A stretch of DNA of 55,203 nucleotides. Origin: Gammaproteobacteria bacterium (lineage in GTDB: Bacteria > Pseudomonadota > Gammaproteobacteria > Pseudomonadales > Azotimanducaceae). The translations under genes and the position numbers were made by a program. The notes beneath the pieces were generated by a model. That model searched no databases, was not told where the DNA came from, and saw only the letters and a program-made list of their open reading frames with translations. The DNA is taken from positions 11,202-66,404 of the forward strand of contig JAPPGK010000031.1 in NCBI GenBank assembly GCA_028821405.1. Direction: 5' to 3'. Positions 8,373 to 16,638 of this stretch are shown in pieces. The stretch's first letter is position 1, and every line of letters begins with the position of its first letter.

Positions 8373-9788
8373 TCGCAGGTTCTTGGCAGCCTCGAGTGGG
8401 CCGAAGTCGGTGCCAAGCACCCGGTCCGCGAAACGCAACCCCCGAACGACCTCGGGCGCGGCGGAGGATCCGCGTTCGATCCGCGCCGGATGCAACGCGA
8501 ATCGAACGAATCCGCCCGTGCCGCTGGGACCATACTGGACGGTCCCGTGGGGTTCTTCGCCGGACCGGCGCTCACGATACTCGTCGCCGTTGTGCACGAC
8601 CTCGAGCAGGCTGCTCTCGTTGAACGTCGTCCGCGTGACCGCCCAACCCGCACACGTCCGGTTCGCATCCGCAGATTCGACGAGAGCTCGCTCCAACAGT
8701 TGCCCTCGGTCGTCGAGTTTCTCGCCGTGGGTGGTTGCCAGGCACAGCGGCGCCAGCGGAAACTCGGGCATACCCGCAGCCAGGGGCCCGAGCCCGGCCC
8801 CGGATCGCGCGTTCATCTCCGTGGGCACGTAGCCGTCCTCCGCGAGGATCCCGTCGATGCCGAATGGGCCGCGGTAGCCGACGGTTCGCCTAAGTGCCTC
8901 GCCGGCGCGGTAGGCGAGCTCGCGCATCGAATCCCGGTCGTGGGGATTCGGATCGAACGCCGTCGCGCAACCCGCGTAGAACAGCCGGTCGCCGTGCGGC
9001 GGACGGAGTACGACCATCTCCACGGGCCGAAACACGGCCACCGAATCCGGGAACACGATGCCGTGAATGCTCGCCGGGATGCCCTCCAGGAAAGGCATGA
9101 CGCGCACCGTGTCGGCCATACGGCGCAACGACTCGAAGGACGCCTGTCCGTCGTGGCCGGGTCGGACCCAACGCAAGCCCAGTCCGCCGCCGTGGGTGCC
9201 GTCCCGGGCATCCGCCGCCCAAACGGTGCCGAGGCCGCGATCCAATGCCCGTGCCGCAGTCCTGAGGGCCTCGTATTCGGCAGGGACAATACGCGACGGG
9301 GCGCGCGTGGCGCCAACCGCGTCCCAGAAGGCGTCGATCTGGACTTTGTCTTCCAGCGCCGCCCAGGCCGCCGGTCGCGCGGCGTACGGTCTACGGGGAG
9401 GGACGCCACCTGCCCCGGCTAACGGGCTCGCGAAGATGAACTCCGCCGTACCGGCTGGATCCCAGGCGTCGATGGCCTGGCGCAACGGCGCGGGCAGGTC
9501 GGCGAGCGCGTTCTGCAGGTTTCGGTGCTCCTCCAGGATGTCGTTGGCGGCGAGGCCAAGCACATGCAACTCGGCTTCCGCGGCAGTCGGTAGGGCACCG
9601 GTGCCCTTGCTCCCCGCGATGAGGAACGGACGTTCGGCGCCGAGCCCGGTGATGCGCCGAGCAAGCCCGCCGAGACCGACGGCAATCGGTCCCGCGATCA
9701 GGAACCTCCGGTTCGAAAACACCGGGCGCAGCAACTTGTTGTAGTAGGCGGTGGCGTGTTCCGCCAAGGGCGAACTGATGTCGTTCAT
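8367..9788 (-). CDS. ATP-grasp domain protein, substrate unknown
   Basis: 473-residue protein with an ATP-grasp carboxylate-amine/thiol ligase core. The fold is suggested by EDKVQIDAFW followed by a Gly-rich loop THGGGLG, MPFLEGIPASIHGIVF in the large ATP loop, and the late acidic motif GPFGIDGI...YVPTEMNARSGAG, which supplies metal ligands (Glu, Asn). I do not recognise a named subfamily; biotin-carboxylase-like peptide or amide ligases are possible. The ATG at 9788 is chosen because AGGAG precedes it by eight bases; the frame runs 45 codons further upstream without signal. No partner gene lies next to it. Confidence 0.7.
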   Translation of the reverse strand: MNDISSPLAEHATAYYNKLLRPVFSNRRFLIAGPIAVGLGGLARRITGLGAERPFLIAGSKGTGALPTAAEAELHVLGLAANDILEEHRNLQNALADLPAPLRQAIDAWDPAGTAEFIFASPLAGAGGVPPRRPYAARPAAWAALEDKVQIDAFWDAVGATRAPSRIVPAEYEALRTAARALDRGLGTVWAADARDGTHGGGLGLRWVRPGHDGQASFESLRRMADTVRVMPFLEGIPASIHGIVFPDSVAVFRPVEMVVLRPPHGDRLFYAGCATAFDPNPHDRDSMRELAYRAGEALRRTVGYRGPFGIDGILAEDGYVPTEMNARSGAGLGPLAAGMPEFPLAPLCLATTHGEKLDDRGQLLERALVESADANRTCAGWAVTRTTFNESSLLEVVHNGDEYRERRSGEEPHGTVQYGPSGTGGFVRFALHPARIERGSSAAPEVVRGLRFADRVLGTDFGPLEAAKNLRP

Positions 9789-10295
9789 TGGTGGACTCCT
9801 CTCAAGGACCTCCGCGCCAGAGGAGACGTCGACGGGACACCTTCTCCGGGAGCGAAGAGGTCCGTCTATGTGTTTTTGAGGTCGGCGACTAGCCGATAGG
9901 ACGAACCTCGCCACGCGCGCCACACATCAGCGTGGCGACCCAAATCACGTATTGGATGGCATGGGCGGGGTTCATTGGCGGCGCACCCTACCGGCGGGAG
10001 GAATTTCCGTCAAGGACTGGCCGACCTAGCCGGCCGACCTGCCGCCCCGTCCCGCCATTGGCTGCTCGCCGCGATTGCTGTCGACCGCTGGCCAGATGCC
10101 ATCGTCGCGATGTCACGCTTGGGACTGAATCGCGTGTGTCCGAATGGCGATGATCAGGTGCTGCCATGGTGATGTCACCTTGAGACAAACTCGTGTGGGT
10201 GTCAGAGAGATGGCTGTTTCGGGTGTTTCGGGTAGACGTTCTCTTGGGCGATTTGCTGTAATGCGGGCGTAGTTGAAGTGGATGTTGGGTGCGTC
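9789..10295. other. Gene-poor stretch between the ATP-grasp gene and the small-gene pair
   Basis: About 500 bases in which I see no convincing gene. Short open frames exist but have no recognisable composition or motif. It holds the presumed promoters of the divergent neighbours and a small direct repeat, GTTTCGGGT twice in a row, near 10216-10232. No transfer RNA or terminator-like hairpin with a T-run was found. Confidence 0.5.
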
Positions 10296-10589
10296 ATGCG
10301 GACCTTCTTGGTCGCCCTCAAGGAATCGACGAATGCAGACCCTAAAGAGTTAATCGGGAGGCTGGACAAAGAACGGTTCCCTGAGACATACAACTTCATC
10401 GCCGGAAAGGTGTGGTTCGTGGCCGTAAAATCCACGATGACAACGCCGGATGACGCCGCCGGTGTTCTATTGAAGTCTACTAACGACCCCCAAGACCTGA
10501 CCTTCGTGGTCGCCGAAGTCGGCGACTATCAAGGCTTTGCCGACCAGGGGCTTTGGCAGAAACTGGAAGCCTGGGAATTTGGGGGGTAA
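10296..10589 (+). CDS. Small protein, possible Cas2/SinR-like ferredoxin-like fold
   Basis: A 97-residue soluble protein. It begins MRTFLVALKES, has a central helix (DPKELIGRLDK), a middle strand ending in KVWFVAVKST, a second helix (TPDDAAGVLLKST), and ends with LTFVVAEVGDYQGF and LWQKLEAW. This beta-alpha-beta-beta-alpha-beta pattern, with a late V-x-V-GD-x-x-G segment, resembles the small Cas2-like 'SinR family' proteins found in toxin-antitoxin-like or defence contexts. The similarity is a pattern judgement, not a search result. The ATG at 10296 is preferred over an in-frame start six codons earlier. The next reading frame begins four bases after its stop. Confidence 0.5.
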   Translation: MRTFLVALKESTNADPKELIGRLDKERFPETYNFIAGKVWFVAVKSTMTTPDDAAGVLLKSTNDPQDLTFVVAEVGDYQGFADQGLWQKLEAWEFGG

Positions 10590-10593
10590 GGAC

Positions 10594-10848
10594 ATGGCAG
10601 ATCCGGCAGATTTCCAAGAACACCGCGGGCGGCGACCGGGGTCCATGCGGCGCCAGAACGGTGGCGGCAACGGGGACGAACAAGGTGTGCGGGAATGACT
10701 GGCTCGTCTTGAGGCGCAGATCGAACACATCGCCACCAAGGCGGACCTTCAGAAAACCGAGAACACACTCATCAAATGGATGTTGGGTACGATTGTCGCC
10801 TCAGCAATGGCACTCGTAGTGGCCGTCTTGAAGACGTTCGTTGCGTGA
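10594..10848 (+). pseudogene. Small coiled-coil membrane protein gene interrupted by an in-frame TGA
   Basis: From the ATG at 10594 the frame reads MADPADFQEH and on to a TGA at 10696-10698. It then continues in the same frame without another stop to the TGA at 10846-10848. The second part encodes a heptad-like segment (LARLEAQIEHIATKADLQKT, then a Glu-Asn stretch), IKWMLG, and a C-terminal membrane segment ASAMALVVAVLK. This is the layout of small DUF1640/CCDC90-like proteins, in which a coiled coil precedes one C-terminal membrane helix. The gene looks broken by a single nonsense change, or it is read through or restarted downstream. Only four bases separate it from the preceding small gene. 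Confidence 0.5.
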
Positions 10849-10891
10849 CAGGGTCTCATCCTGCCTTTTTTTGCGAAAGTACTCCCCGATC

Positions 10892-11953
10892 TCAACCCTT
10901 GTCGAGCAAGTCCCGCAGGTCGATGAGCGCCGCGTTGACGCGTGAGACGTAGGACGCCATGACCAGGGAATGGTTTGCCAGGAAGCCGAAGCCGCCGCCG
11001 TTCAGGATCATCGGGCTCCAGATCGCCTCCTGGGTGGCCTCCAGCTCGCGGATGATCTGACGCAGGCTGACCCGCGCGTTCTTGTCGTCGAGAACGCGGG
11101 CGAAATCGTGGTCGACGGCCTTCAGAAGGTGTACGAGAGCCCAGGTTTGGCCGCGAGCCTCGTAGAACACGTCGTCGATCTCGAACCAACTGGTCTTTTT
11201 CTGCGTGTCCTGGCTGGTGTCGGTCGCCTGGGTGGCGGCGGGATCGCCGGCGAGACCGAGGTGAAGCTGCTTCTTGCCGACGCTTTGCGAGAGCCGCTGG
11301 GAAATGTCGCCGAGTCGTGTCTCCACCTCCTGCAGCCAGCGGGCGAGGTTGTCGGCGCGGGCGTAGAACTGCGTGTCCTCCGCGGCCCGGTTGGCGAGCC
11401 GCGTCGCGTAGTCGGCGACGTGGACGGCGCCCTTGCGGTACTCGTGCTCGGAGGCCGGGAAGATCCAACTCGCGTTGTCGTAGAAGAAGTGGCCCTGGGC
11501 AGTCGCAAGGTCCGGATCCTCGGCGGACTGGCTCTGGGATCGGCTCAAGTCGTTGCGCAACGCCCGGCTCATGTCGCGCAGATGCACGAGCACGCCGAAC
11601 TCCCAGTTCGGCACGTTGTCGACGATGACGCCCGGCGGGAAGATGTCGTTGGAGAGGTACCCGCCGCGCTTGTCGAGCAGAATCTCGGCGAGTACGACCA
11701 GGGTGGTTGCGGTGGTATAGCCGGTGACGGGTTCGACGCCCGCTTCTCTCGCCCGCTGCTCGGCCACGGCCACGGGATCGAAGGGGTCCGGTTCGTAGGA
11801 CCACCACCACCAAAGCGCGATCACGACCAGCACGTAGAGGCCGACCAAGGCACCGGCGGCGACCCCGGCACCCCGGCCGATCTTGCTCATCCACCCGGAC
11901 TCGGTCGGGGTGACGTAGGGGCTGCGTTGCCAGAACTTCCAACTGAGCTTCAT
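10892..11953 (-). CDS. DUF2333 family protein
   Basis: 353-residue inner-membrane protein with one N-terminal membrane helix (about residues 30-50, ending in a WWWW stretch) and a long soluble helical domain. The pattern YEPDPFDP, then TTATTLVVLAEILLDKRGGYLSND, and WEFGVLVHLRDMSRALRNDLSRSQSQS matches the DUF2333 family of Proteobacteria, whose biochemical role is unknown. A glycine-rich NGGGFGFLANHSLVMASYVSRVN segment sits near the C-terminus. Its ATG overlaps the end of the PCuAC gene by four bases (ATGA), so it is translationally coupled to it. It is the last gene of a three-gene minus-strand cluster. Confidence 0.85.
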   Translation of the reverse strand: MKLSWKFWQRSPYVTPTESGWMSKIGRGAGVAAGALVGLYVLVVIALWWWWSYEPDPFDPVAVAEQRAREAGVEPVTGYTTATTLVVLAEILLDKRGGYLSNDIFPPGVIVDNVPNWEFGVLVHLRDMSRALRNDLSRSQSQSAEDPDLATAQGHFFYDNASWIFPASEHEYRKGAVHVADYATRLANRAAEDTQFYARADNLARWLQEVETRLGDISQRLSQSVGKKQLHLGLAGDPAATQATDTSQDTQKKTSWFEIDDVFYEARGQTWALVHLLKAVDHDFARVLDDKNARVSLRQIIRELEATQEAIWSPMILNGGGFGFLANHSLVMASYVSRVNAALIDLRDLLDKG

Positions 11954-12390
11954 CGCTCCACCTTGTCTCGGGCCGTGAATACCACGGGAAGCCTAAGCCC
12001 ATCCTCAAGCGCGGCATAGAGCATGACTTCGGGGCTGTCGTCGAAACCGAATAGCATGAGGTGCTTGCCGCCGGGGGCCAAGGAAACGGTTTCCCCGGCC
12101 GGTATCGTCAAGTTCTCAAGGGGGCGCATCCGCACGATGCCGCCCTCCTCGGAGCTTTCGTGCAACTCCACGCGCACATCGGGGTCGTCGCTACTGAATC
12201 CGCTAATGCGCACCGCCTCCCGGCCTTGGTTCCTGATATCGCAATACGCGGCCGTTACGCTGCCTCCCGCAACGAGGGGTCGCACCCAGGCGTTGTCGAA
12301 GGCAAGTGTGGATCCCGGGGGTTGTTGCACTTGGCCCTCGTCCTCGCAGGACGCCACCAGCAGTGTGACGAACAGAAGGGTGCGCCGCAT
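11950..12390 (-). CDS. PCu(A)C-type periplasmic copper chaperone, lipoprotein
   Basis: A 146-residue protein that binds Cu(I) in the periplasm and usually delivers it to cytochrome oxidase. The full family metal site H-x10-M-x21-H-x-M is present: His77, Met88, His110 and Met112. The N-terminus MRRTLLFVTLLVASC has a lipobox ending at Cys15, so it is probably a lipid-anchored form. A start five codons upstream (12405) is possible but would lengthen the signal peptide without gain. The stop overlaps the DUF2333 start by four bases. No cytochrome oxidase gene lies in the window. Confidence 0.88.
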   Translation of the reverse strand: MRRTLLFVTLLVASCEDEGQVQQPPGSTLAFDNAWVRPLVAGGSVTAAYCDIRNQGREAVRISGFSSDDPDVRVELHESSEEGGIVRMRPLENLTIPAGETVSLAPGGKHLMLFGFDDSPEVMLYAALEDGLRLPVVFTARDKVER

Positions 12391-12406
12391 ATAGCCCAGG
12401 TCCATG

Positions 12407-13288
12407 TCAGTCCAGCGGAAGGAGCATCACCACCACCTGGGGTGGCAGGCCGATCTCGGTTTCGCCCCGAATGCGCCGGTCCCCGGGTGACCGGCTGAGT
12501 TGCTGGTAGATCCACCGGGCATCCGCGTCGCTCGGCGCCCGGATCGACACCCGGGCGTTGGGCGCACGCGCATGGTCGCCGAATTCGACGAGTTTCGCCG
12601 CGATGGCGCTCGAGCGCTTGCGCAACTCGCTGCTCCCGAGCCGCAGGATCAGACGTTCGGCATTGGCCAGGAGATCCAACTGCTGGCGCACGGCTGAGAT
12701 CCCGGTGTGATCGCGGTCCACGAACGCGGCACGGTCGAGCATGACTCCCGCCCGGGTCCACTGCTGCCGCTCGATGGCCAGTTGGGCCTTTTGAAGGTAG
12801 CTCTCGACGATGCGCTCGAAACCACGCACCGGGGCAGGGCTATTCGGTGCCATCGCCAGGGCCCGGTGATAGTAGAGGTAGGCGCTGTCGTCCTCGGGTG
12901 TCAGGAGACGGTCGTCGGCCACTGCGCGGTCCGCGATGTCGAGCAGCGCCAGGAACGCCTCCGACTCGGCCGGATCGGGAAGCTGTGGCGGCGGGGCGGG
13001 CGGCTCAGGCGGCGGTTCGGGAGGACTCGTTGTCGGCGTGGTGCAGGCGCCGAGCAGGACAACGGCGAGGGTCAAGCGAACGCCCCGTAGCCGGGCTGGC
13101 GCACCGGACCCGGGGGTGGGCTGCCCACGGGCGGGGAACACAGGCCGCGCGTGGGCGAGTCCGTAGGGGACGGCCTTGTCGCTTCGCATGGCAACGGTCG
13201 GCATTCGGGCGACCGCAAAGGTTGCCCCTAAGGCGCGCCGAATCGACGACTGGGCTTGTGCCATGGAGGGCAAATGGGACGTGAACAT
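12407..13288 (-). CDS. Proline-rich lipoprotein with TPR-like helical domain
   Basis: Putative lipoprotein of unknown function. A hydrophobic stretch ending LLGAC looks like a lipobox. It is followed by a low-complexity Pro-rich linker (PPEPPPEPPAPPP) and a helical domain with TPR-like spacing: YYHRALAMAPNSPAPVRGF, then AQLAIERQQWTRAGVMLDRA. A C-terminal region ends in VVVMLLPLD. The frame is open to 13288, but the lipobox would then be ~82 residues in. The true start is probably nearer, for example the ATG at 13189 or the TTG at 13075; none has a clear ribosome-binding site. It probably shares a transcript with the PCuAC and DUF2333 genes. Confidence 0.65.
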   Translation of the reverse strand: MFTSHLPSMAQAQSSIRRALGATFAVARMPTVAMRSDKAVPYGLAHARPVFPARGQPTPGSGAPARLRGVRLTLAVVLLGACTTPTTSPPEPPPEPPAPPPQLPDPAESEAFLALLDIADRAVADDRLLTPEDDSAYLYYHRALAMAPNSPAPVRGFERIVESYLQKAQLAIERQQWTRAGVMLDRAAFVDRDHTGISAVRQQLDLLANAERLILRLGSSELRKRSSAIAAKLVEFGDHARAPNARVSIRAPSDADARWIYQQLSRSPGDRRIRGETEIGLPPQVVVMLLPLD

Positions 13289-13494
13289 CTCGCGTTACTG
13301 TCATGCCTGAAGCGTCTCGCGAGTACGCGAGCCGTCCAAGAGCAGACCCCACCCTTGAGCGAAATGCAACCTGCGTGTCGACATCAGCGCCGCTCAGGGA
13401 GTCTGGCCGTCCATGCGATTCAAGGATCGGCACGGCATTGGCGCGTCCCTAGATCGTGCGACAATCCCCTTGGTCGCGTAGGGATCGCAAGGAC

Positions 13495-14100
13495 GTGCCA
13501 CGCCAAGGCGTCTTGAACGCGTTGAAGCGCTCGGTCTGCGTTGCCGGAATCGTCGCCGCAGGCCATCCGGCGGCACAACCCGAGCAGATCGAGTTCGACA
13601 TCAAGGATCCGTTGGCCGAGCCGTCCGCGTTCCTGCCCGTGGGCCAAGCGTTCGTGTTTTCCTCGCGCCGACGCGTGGCCGAGGGCGATGTCGATGAACT
13701 CGTTGCGCGTTGGCAAATGCCGCCGGGCTACTATCTCTACCGACACGGCTTCCAGGCGCATGCCGGGGAAGGGCTCACCATCGGCCAGCCGGCGATCCCC
13801 CGGGGCGAATGGCGAACCGACGCTTTCTTCGGTGAATCCGAGGTGTACCTTGGCAACGTCGAGATCGTCGTGCCGGTGGTGAAGCGGACCGCGCAGACCG
13901 TGACGGTGCGGTTCGGCTACCAGGGTTGTGCCGAGCAGGGACTGTGCTACCCGCCCGCCGAGCGCACCGCGACGTTCCACTTCGCCGAGACGCCGGCACG
14001 GCTGCGCGGGTTCTCCGGACCCTTGCTTGCCGGCGTGGTGCTGTTCGTGGTCGTCGGGGGGCTTGTCCTGGCGATGCGATCTCGGCGCGACGTGCGATAA
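13495..14100 (+). CDS. Free-standing DsbD alpha-like domain with C-terminal membrane anchor
   Basis: A ~201-residue periplasmic protein equivalent to only the N-terminal (alpha) domain of the thiol reductase DsbD. After a signal-like segment, the immunoglobulin-like domain runs to the redox motif [14 protein letters not shown], with Cys145 and Cys151 spaced as in DsbD alpha. It ends with one hydrophobic helix (about 172-194) and RSRRDVR. The eight-helix beta domain and the thioredoxin-like gamma domain, present in normal DsbD (~570 residues), are missing. The start is uncertain: GTG 13495 gives a good signal peptide, while GTG 13456 and TTG 13513 are alternatives. In related genomes dsbD stands before aroQ, as here. 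Confidence 0.75.
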   Translation: MPRQGVLNALKRSVCVAGIVAAGHPAAQPEQIEFDIKDPLAEPSAFLPVGQAFVFSSRRRVAEGDVDELVARWQMPPGYYLYRHGFQAHAGEGLTIGQPAIPRGEWRTDAFFGESEVYLGNVEIVVPVVKRTAQTVTVRFGYQGCAEQGLCYPPAERTATFHFAETPARLRGFSGPLLAGVVLFVVVGGLVLAMRSRRDVR

Positions 14101-14132
14101 TTCGCCCTTGGCGCTCCTCGCGTAGGTTGGTC

Positions 14133-14585
14133 GTGGCGAAGATCCTGGTCCTGCACGGGCCGAACTTGAACCTGTTGGGTAAGCGCGAACCCGGCTTCTA
14201 CGGCTCGGTGACGCTTGCCGACATCAACCGGGTGCTCGCGGGCCAGGCGAGGTCCGCCGGGCATGAGCTCGAGTCGCTGCAAAGCAATGCGGAACACGAG
14301 CTTGTCGGTGCCGTGCAGCGCGCGAAGGCCGAGGACGTGCGCTTCATCGTCATCAATCCGGCGGCGTTCACGCACACCAGCATCGCGTTGCGGGACGCAT
14401 TGCTGGCGGTTGAGATTCCCTTCATCGAAGTGCATCTGTCGAACGTCCATGCCCGCGAATCGTTCCGCCATCATTCGTATTTCTCCGATATCGCCCAGGG
14501 CGTCGTCGCCGGACTGGGCGCGAAGGGCTACGAGTACGCGCTGGCGTCGGCCGTGACTGCCCTGGCGGGCGACGGCACGGATTGA
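14133..14585 (+). CDS. aroQ: Type II 3-dehydroquinate dehydratase
   Basis: Third step of the shikimate pathway: dehydration of 3-dehydroquinate to 3-dehydroshikimate (150 residues, the normal length). The N-terminal [13 protein letters not shown] carries the flexible active-site loop with the catalytic Arg, and [10 protein letters not shown] supplies the Tyr region. [17 protein letters not shown] and the conserved [18 protein letters not shown] contain the catalytic His. The GTG at 14133 is the only start that gives the normal N-terminus ([11 protein letters not shown]). It precedes accB by 20 bases, the conserved gammaproteobacterial order. Confidence 0.96.
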   Translation: MAKILVLHGPNLNLLGKREPGFYGSVTLADINRVLAGQARSAGHELESLQSNAEHELVGAVQRAKAEDVRFIVINPAAFTHTSIALRDALLAVEIPFIEVHLSNVHARESFRHHSYFSDIAQGVVAGLGAKGYEYALASAVTALAGDGTD

Positions 14586-14605
14586 GGAGCCGGATCGAGG
14601 TGAGC

Positions 14606-15028
14606 ATGGATTTGCGCAGGATCAAGAAGCTGATCGAGTTGGTGCAGGAAACCGGCATCGCCGAACTCGAGGTGCGTACCGGAGACGAAAAGATCCGCAT
14701 CGCACAGGTCGCGTCGTCGTCACCGGCCGGCGCGCCGTCGCACCCAGAACCGGCCGCGGGTATCGAGCCGCGCCAACCGCACCAAACCCCCGAGGGTTCC
14801 GTGATGTCTGCACCGATGGCCGGAACGTTCTACCGTGCACCCGCCCCGGGCGAGAAGCCGTTTGTCGATGTTGGCGACAGCGTGTCGGCGGGCGACGTGC
14901 TGTGCATCATCGAGAGCATGAAGATGATGAACCGGGTCGAGAGCGATTTCGCCGGCCAGATCGCCGAAGTGCTGGTGGAAAACGGCAAACCCATCGAATC
15001 CGGGGCGGGGTTGTTCCGGATCGTCTGA
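14606..15028 (+). CDS. accB: Biotin carboxyl carrier protein of acetyl-CoA carboxylase
   Basis: Carrier subunit of acetyl-CoA carboxylase (140 residues). Lys106 in ESMKMM is the biotin attachment site. An N-terminal helical dimer region (DLRRIKKLIELVQETGIAEL) is followed by a Pro/Ala-rich linker and the C-terminal hammerhead fold starting at SAPMAGTFYRAPAPGEKPF, including the 'thumb' loop. A GAGGTGA ribosome-binding site stands just before the ATG at 14606. In related genomes accC (biotin carboxylase) follows directly; here the next gene, prmA, begins six bases after the stop and accC is absent from the whole window. Confidence 0.96.
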   Translation: MDLRRIKKLIELVQETGIAELEVRTGDEKIRIAQVASSSPAGAPSHPEPAAGIEPRQPHQTPEGSVMSAPMAGTFYRAPAPGEKPFVDVGDSVSAGDVLCIIESMKMMNRVESDFAGQIAEVLVENGKPIESGAGLFRIV

Positions 15029-15034
15029 CCCCGA

Positions 15035-15901
15035 ATGCCCTGGATGCGTGTCAGCGTCAGCGTGGGAGAGGACCGGGCGGACGAGGTCGGTGCGCGACTG
15101 ACGACCGCCGGCGCCATCGCGCTGACGCTGTTGCCGGCAGAGGGCAACGCCGGCGAGGTGCTCGAGCCGGATCCCGGCCGGATGCCGACATGGCGCGCGG
15201 TACGCCTCGAGGGGCTGTTTGCCGTCGACGTCGATCTGTCGCCGCTCGCGGGACTCGACGTCAACGTCGACTTCGTTCCCGACCGGGATTGGTCCGAGAC
15301 CTGGCGGGAAGGATTCGGGCCCTTGCGGTTCGGCCATCTCCTCGTGGTGCCCAGCGCGACGGAGCTTCGGACGCGTTGCGATGACGTGGTCCTGTCCTTG
15401 GACCCCGGGCTCGCGTTCGGAACCGGGACCCATGCAACGACCGCGCTCTGTCTCGAACGCCTGACCGAGATGCCTCTCGAAGGAAAGCGCGTTCTGGACG
15501 TCGGCTGCGGATCGGGCATCCTGGCCATCGCCGCCGCCCGTTTGGGCGCCACGGCCATGGCCGTCGACCATGATCCGCAGGCGCGCCGCGCAACCGTTGC
15601 AAACAGCCGCGACAACGGTGTCGAGATCGTCGTCGAAAGTGCGCTCGCCGACGTCGACTCGCAATTCGACGTGGTGATCGCGAACCTGGTCGCCAATACG
15701 ATCCGCACGCTGGCGCAGGCGTTGCTGCAACGCCTGCTACCAAGCGGCGAACTGGTTCTCTCGGGCATACTACCCGGACAAGTGAAGTGGGTGATGGAAG
15801 CGTTCGCTTCTGATTGCGATTTCCAATTCGAAACGCCGACCCTCCGGGACGGCTGGGCGATGTTGCGCGGGGTGCGATGTCCGAATCCGACCAACCGCTG
15901 A
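15035..15901 (+). CDS. prmA: Ribosomal protein L11 methyltransferase
   Basis: Uses S-adenosylmethionine to trimethylate lysines and the N-terminus of ribosomal protein L11 (288 residues). An N-terminal substrate-recognition domain is followed by the linker with DWSETWREGFGPLRFG, then LDPGLAFGTGTHATT and the SAM-binding motif VLDVGCGSGILAIAA. Motif IV is VVIANLVANTI. It follows accB by six bases and overlaps the zinc-ribbon gene by 25 bases, so it lies in one operon with them. Normal length and complete. Confidence 0.95.
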   Translation: MPWMRVSVSVGEDRADEVGARLTTAGAIALTLLPAEGNAGEVLEPDPGRMPTWRAVRLEGLFAVDVDLSPLAGLDVNVDFVPDRDWSETWREGFGPLRFGHLLVVPSATELRTRCDDVVLSLDPGLAFGTGTHATTALCLERLTEMPLEGKRVLDVGCGSGILAIAAARLGATAMAVDHDPQARRATVANSRDNGVEIVVESALADVDSQFDVVIANLVANTIRTLAQALLQRLLPSGELVLSGILPGQVKWVMEAFASDCDFQFETPTLRDGWAMLRGVRCPNPTNR

Positions 15902-16638
15902 TCGCACAATGCCCGAGTTGCCAAACGCGGTTCCGCGTGGGGGCCGAGCAGCTCGCGGTCGCAGACGGGCGCGTGCGATGCGGTGCCTGTCTTTCGGTCT
16001 TCGATGGCCGTGCGGCGAGCGTGACGGAGACGTCGGCGGTTGCCGACGACCCCATCGACGTCCTCCTCGACGAGCCGGCGCCGGCGTTAGAAAACCCCGG
16101 CCGGGCCGAATCCCCCGTGGAGGACATCCGCGCCGAGATTCCAACAACCCGCCGCGAGGCGCCCGAACCGACTTACGACAAACCGCCGCACCCGGCGTTT
16201 CTCGCGGTGGCGATTGCCGCGGCGCTGGCGTTGCTGGCCACCGGCATCCTGGTGCTTCAGTACCAGGCGTATGCCCACGATCCGGTGCTGCGCGAGGCCT
16301 ACGAGATCGTCGGTGTGGATCTGCCGGCGTACCGGGCGCTGGATGCCATCCGGGTGGATAACGCGACAGTCGGCGAGCGATCCGGCGGACCGGACGACCT
16401 GATCGTTCGACTCGACCTCGCCAACACCGCTCCGCGCTATCAGCGCTTTCCGACGCTGGCGGTGCGGTTCTATCGCGCCGATGGGAACTTCCTGGCGGAG
16501 CAGCGGGTCGAGCCGGTTGACTACCTGCCGAGCCCGACCCACACGCGACGCATGACCCCGAACAGACCCGTTGCGGTACGGCTCCGTCTGGACGATCCCG
16601 GGCGCGACGCGGCCAGCTACTCGGTCTCGCTGCTGTGA
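15877..16638 (+). CDS. DUF3426 / MJ0042-type zinc-ribbon membrane protein
   Basis: 253-residue protein with an N-terminal zinc ribbon: CPSC near residue 12 and CGAC near 35, giving four Cys ligands. A disordered acidic linker leads to one membrane helix ([20 protein letters not shown], about 108-127), and then to a C-terminal DUF3426 beta domain. This is the conserved protein found between prmA and dusB/fis/purH in many Gammaproteobacteria; its function is not known. The ATG at 15877 is chosen because the zinc ribbon begins right after it. The final TGA overlaps the GTG start of purH (GTGA). The dusB and fis genes usual at this place are absent. Confidence 0.88.
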   Translation: MSESDQPLIAQCPSCQTRFRVGAEQLAVADGRVRCGACLSVFDGRAASVTETSAVADDPIDVLLDEPAPALENPGRAESPVEDIRAEIPTTRREAPEPTYDKPPHPAFLAVAIAAALALLATGILVLQYQAYAHDPVLREAYEIVGVDLPAYRALDAIRVDNATVGERSGGPDDLIVRLDLANTAPRYQRFPTLAVRFYRADGNFLAEQRVEPVDYLPSPTHTRRMTPNRPVAVRLRLDDPGRDAASYSVSLL

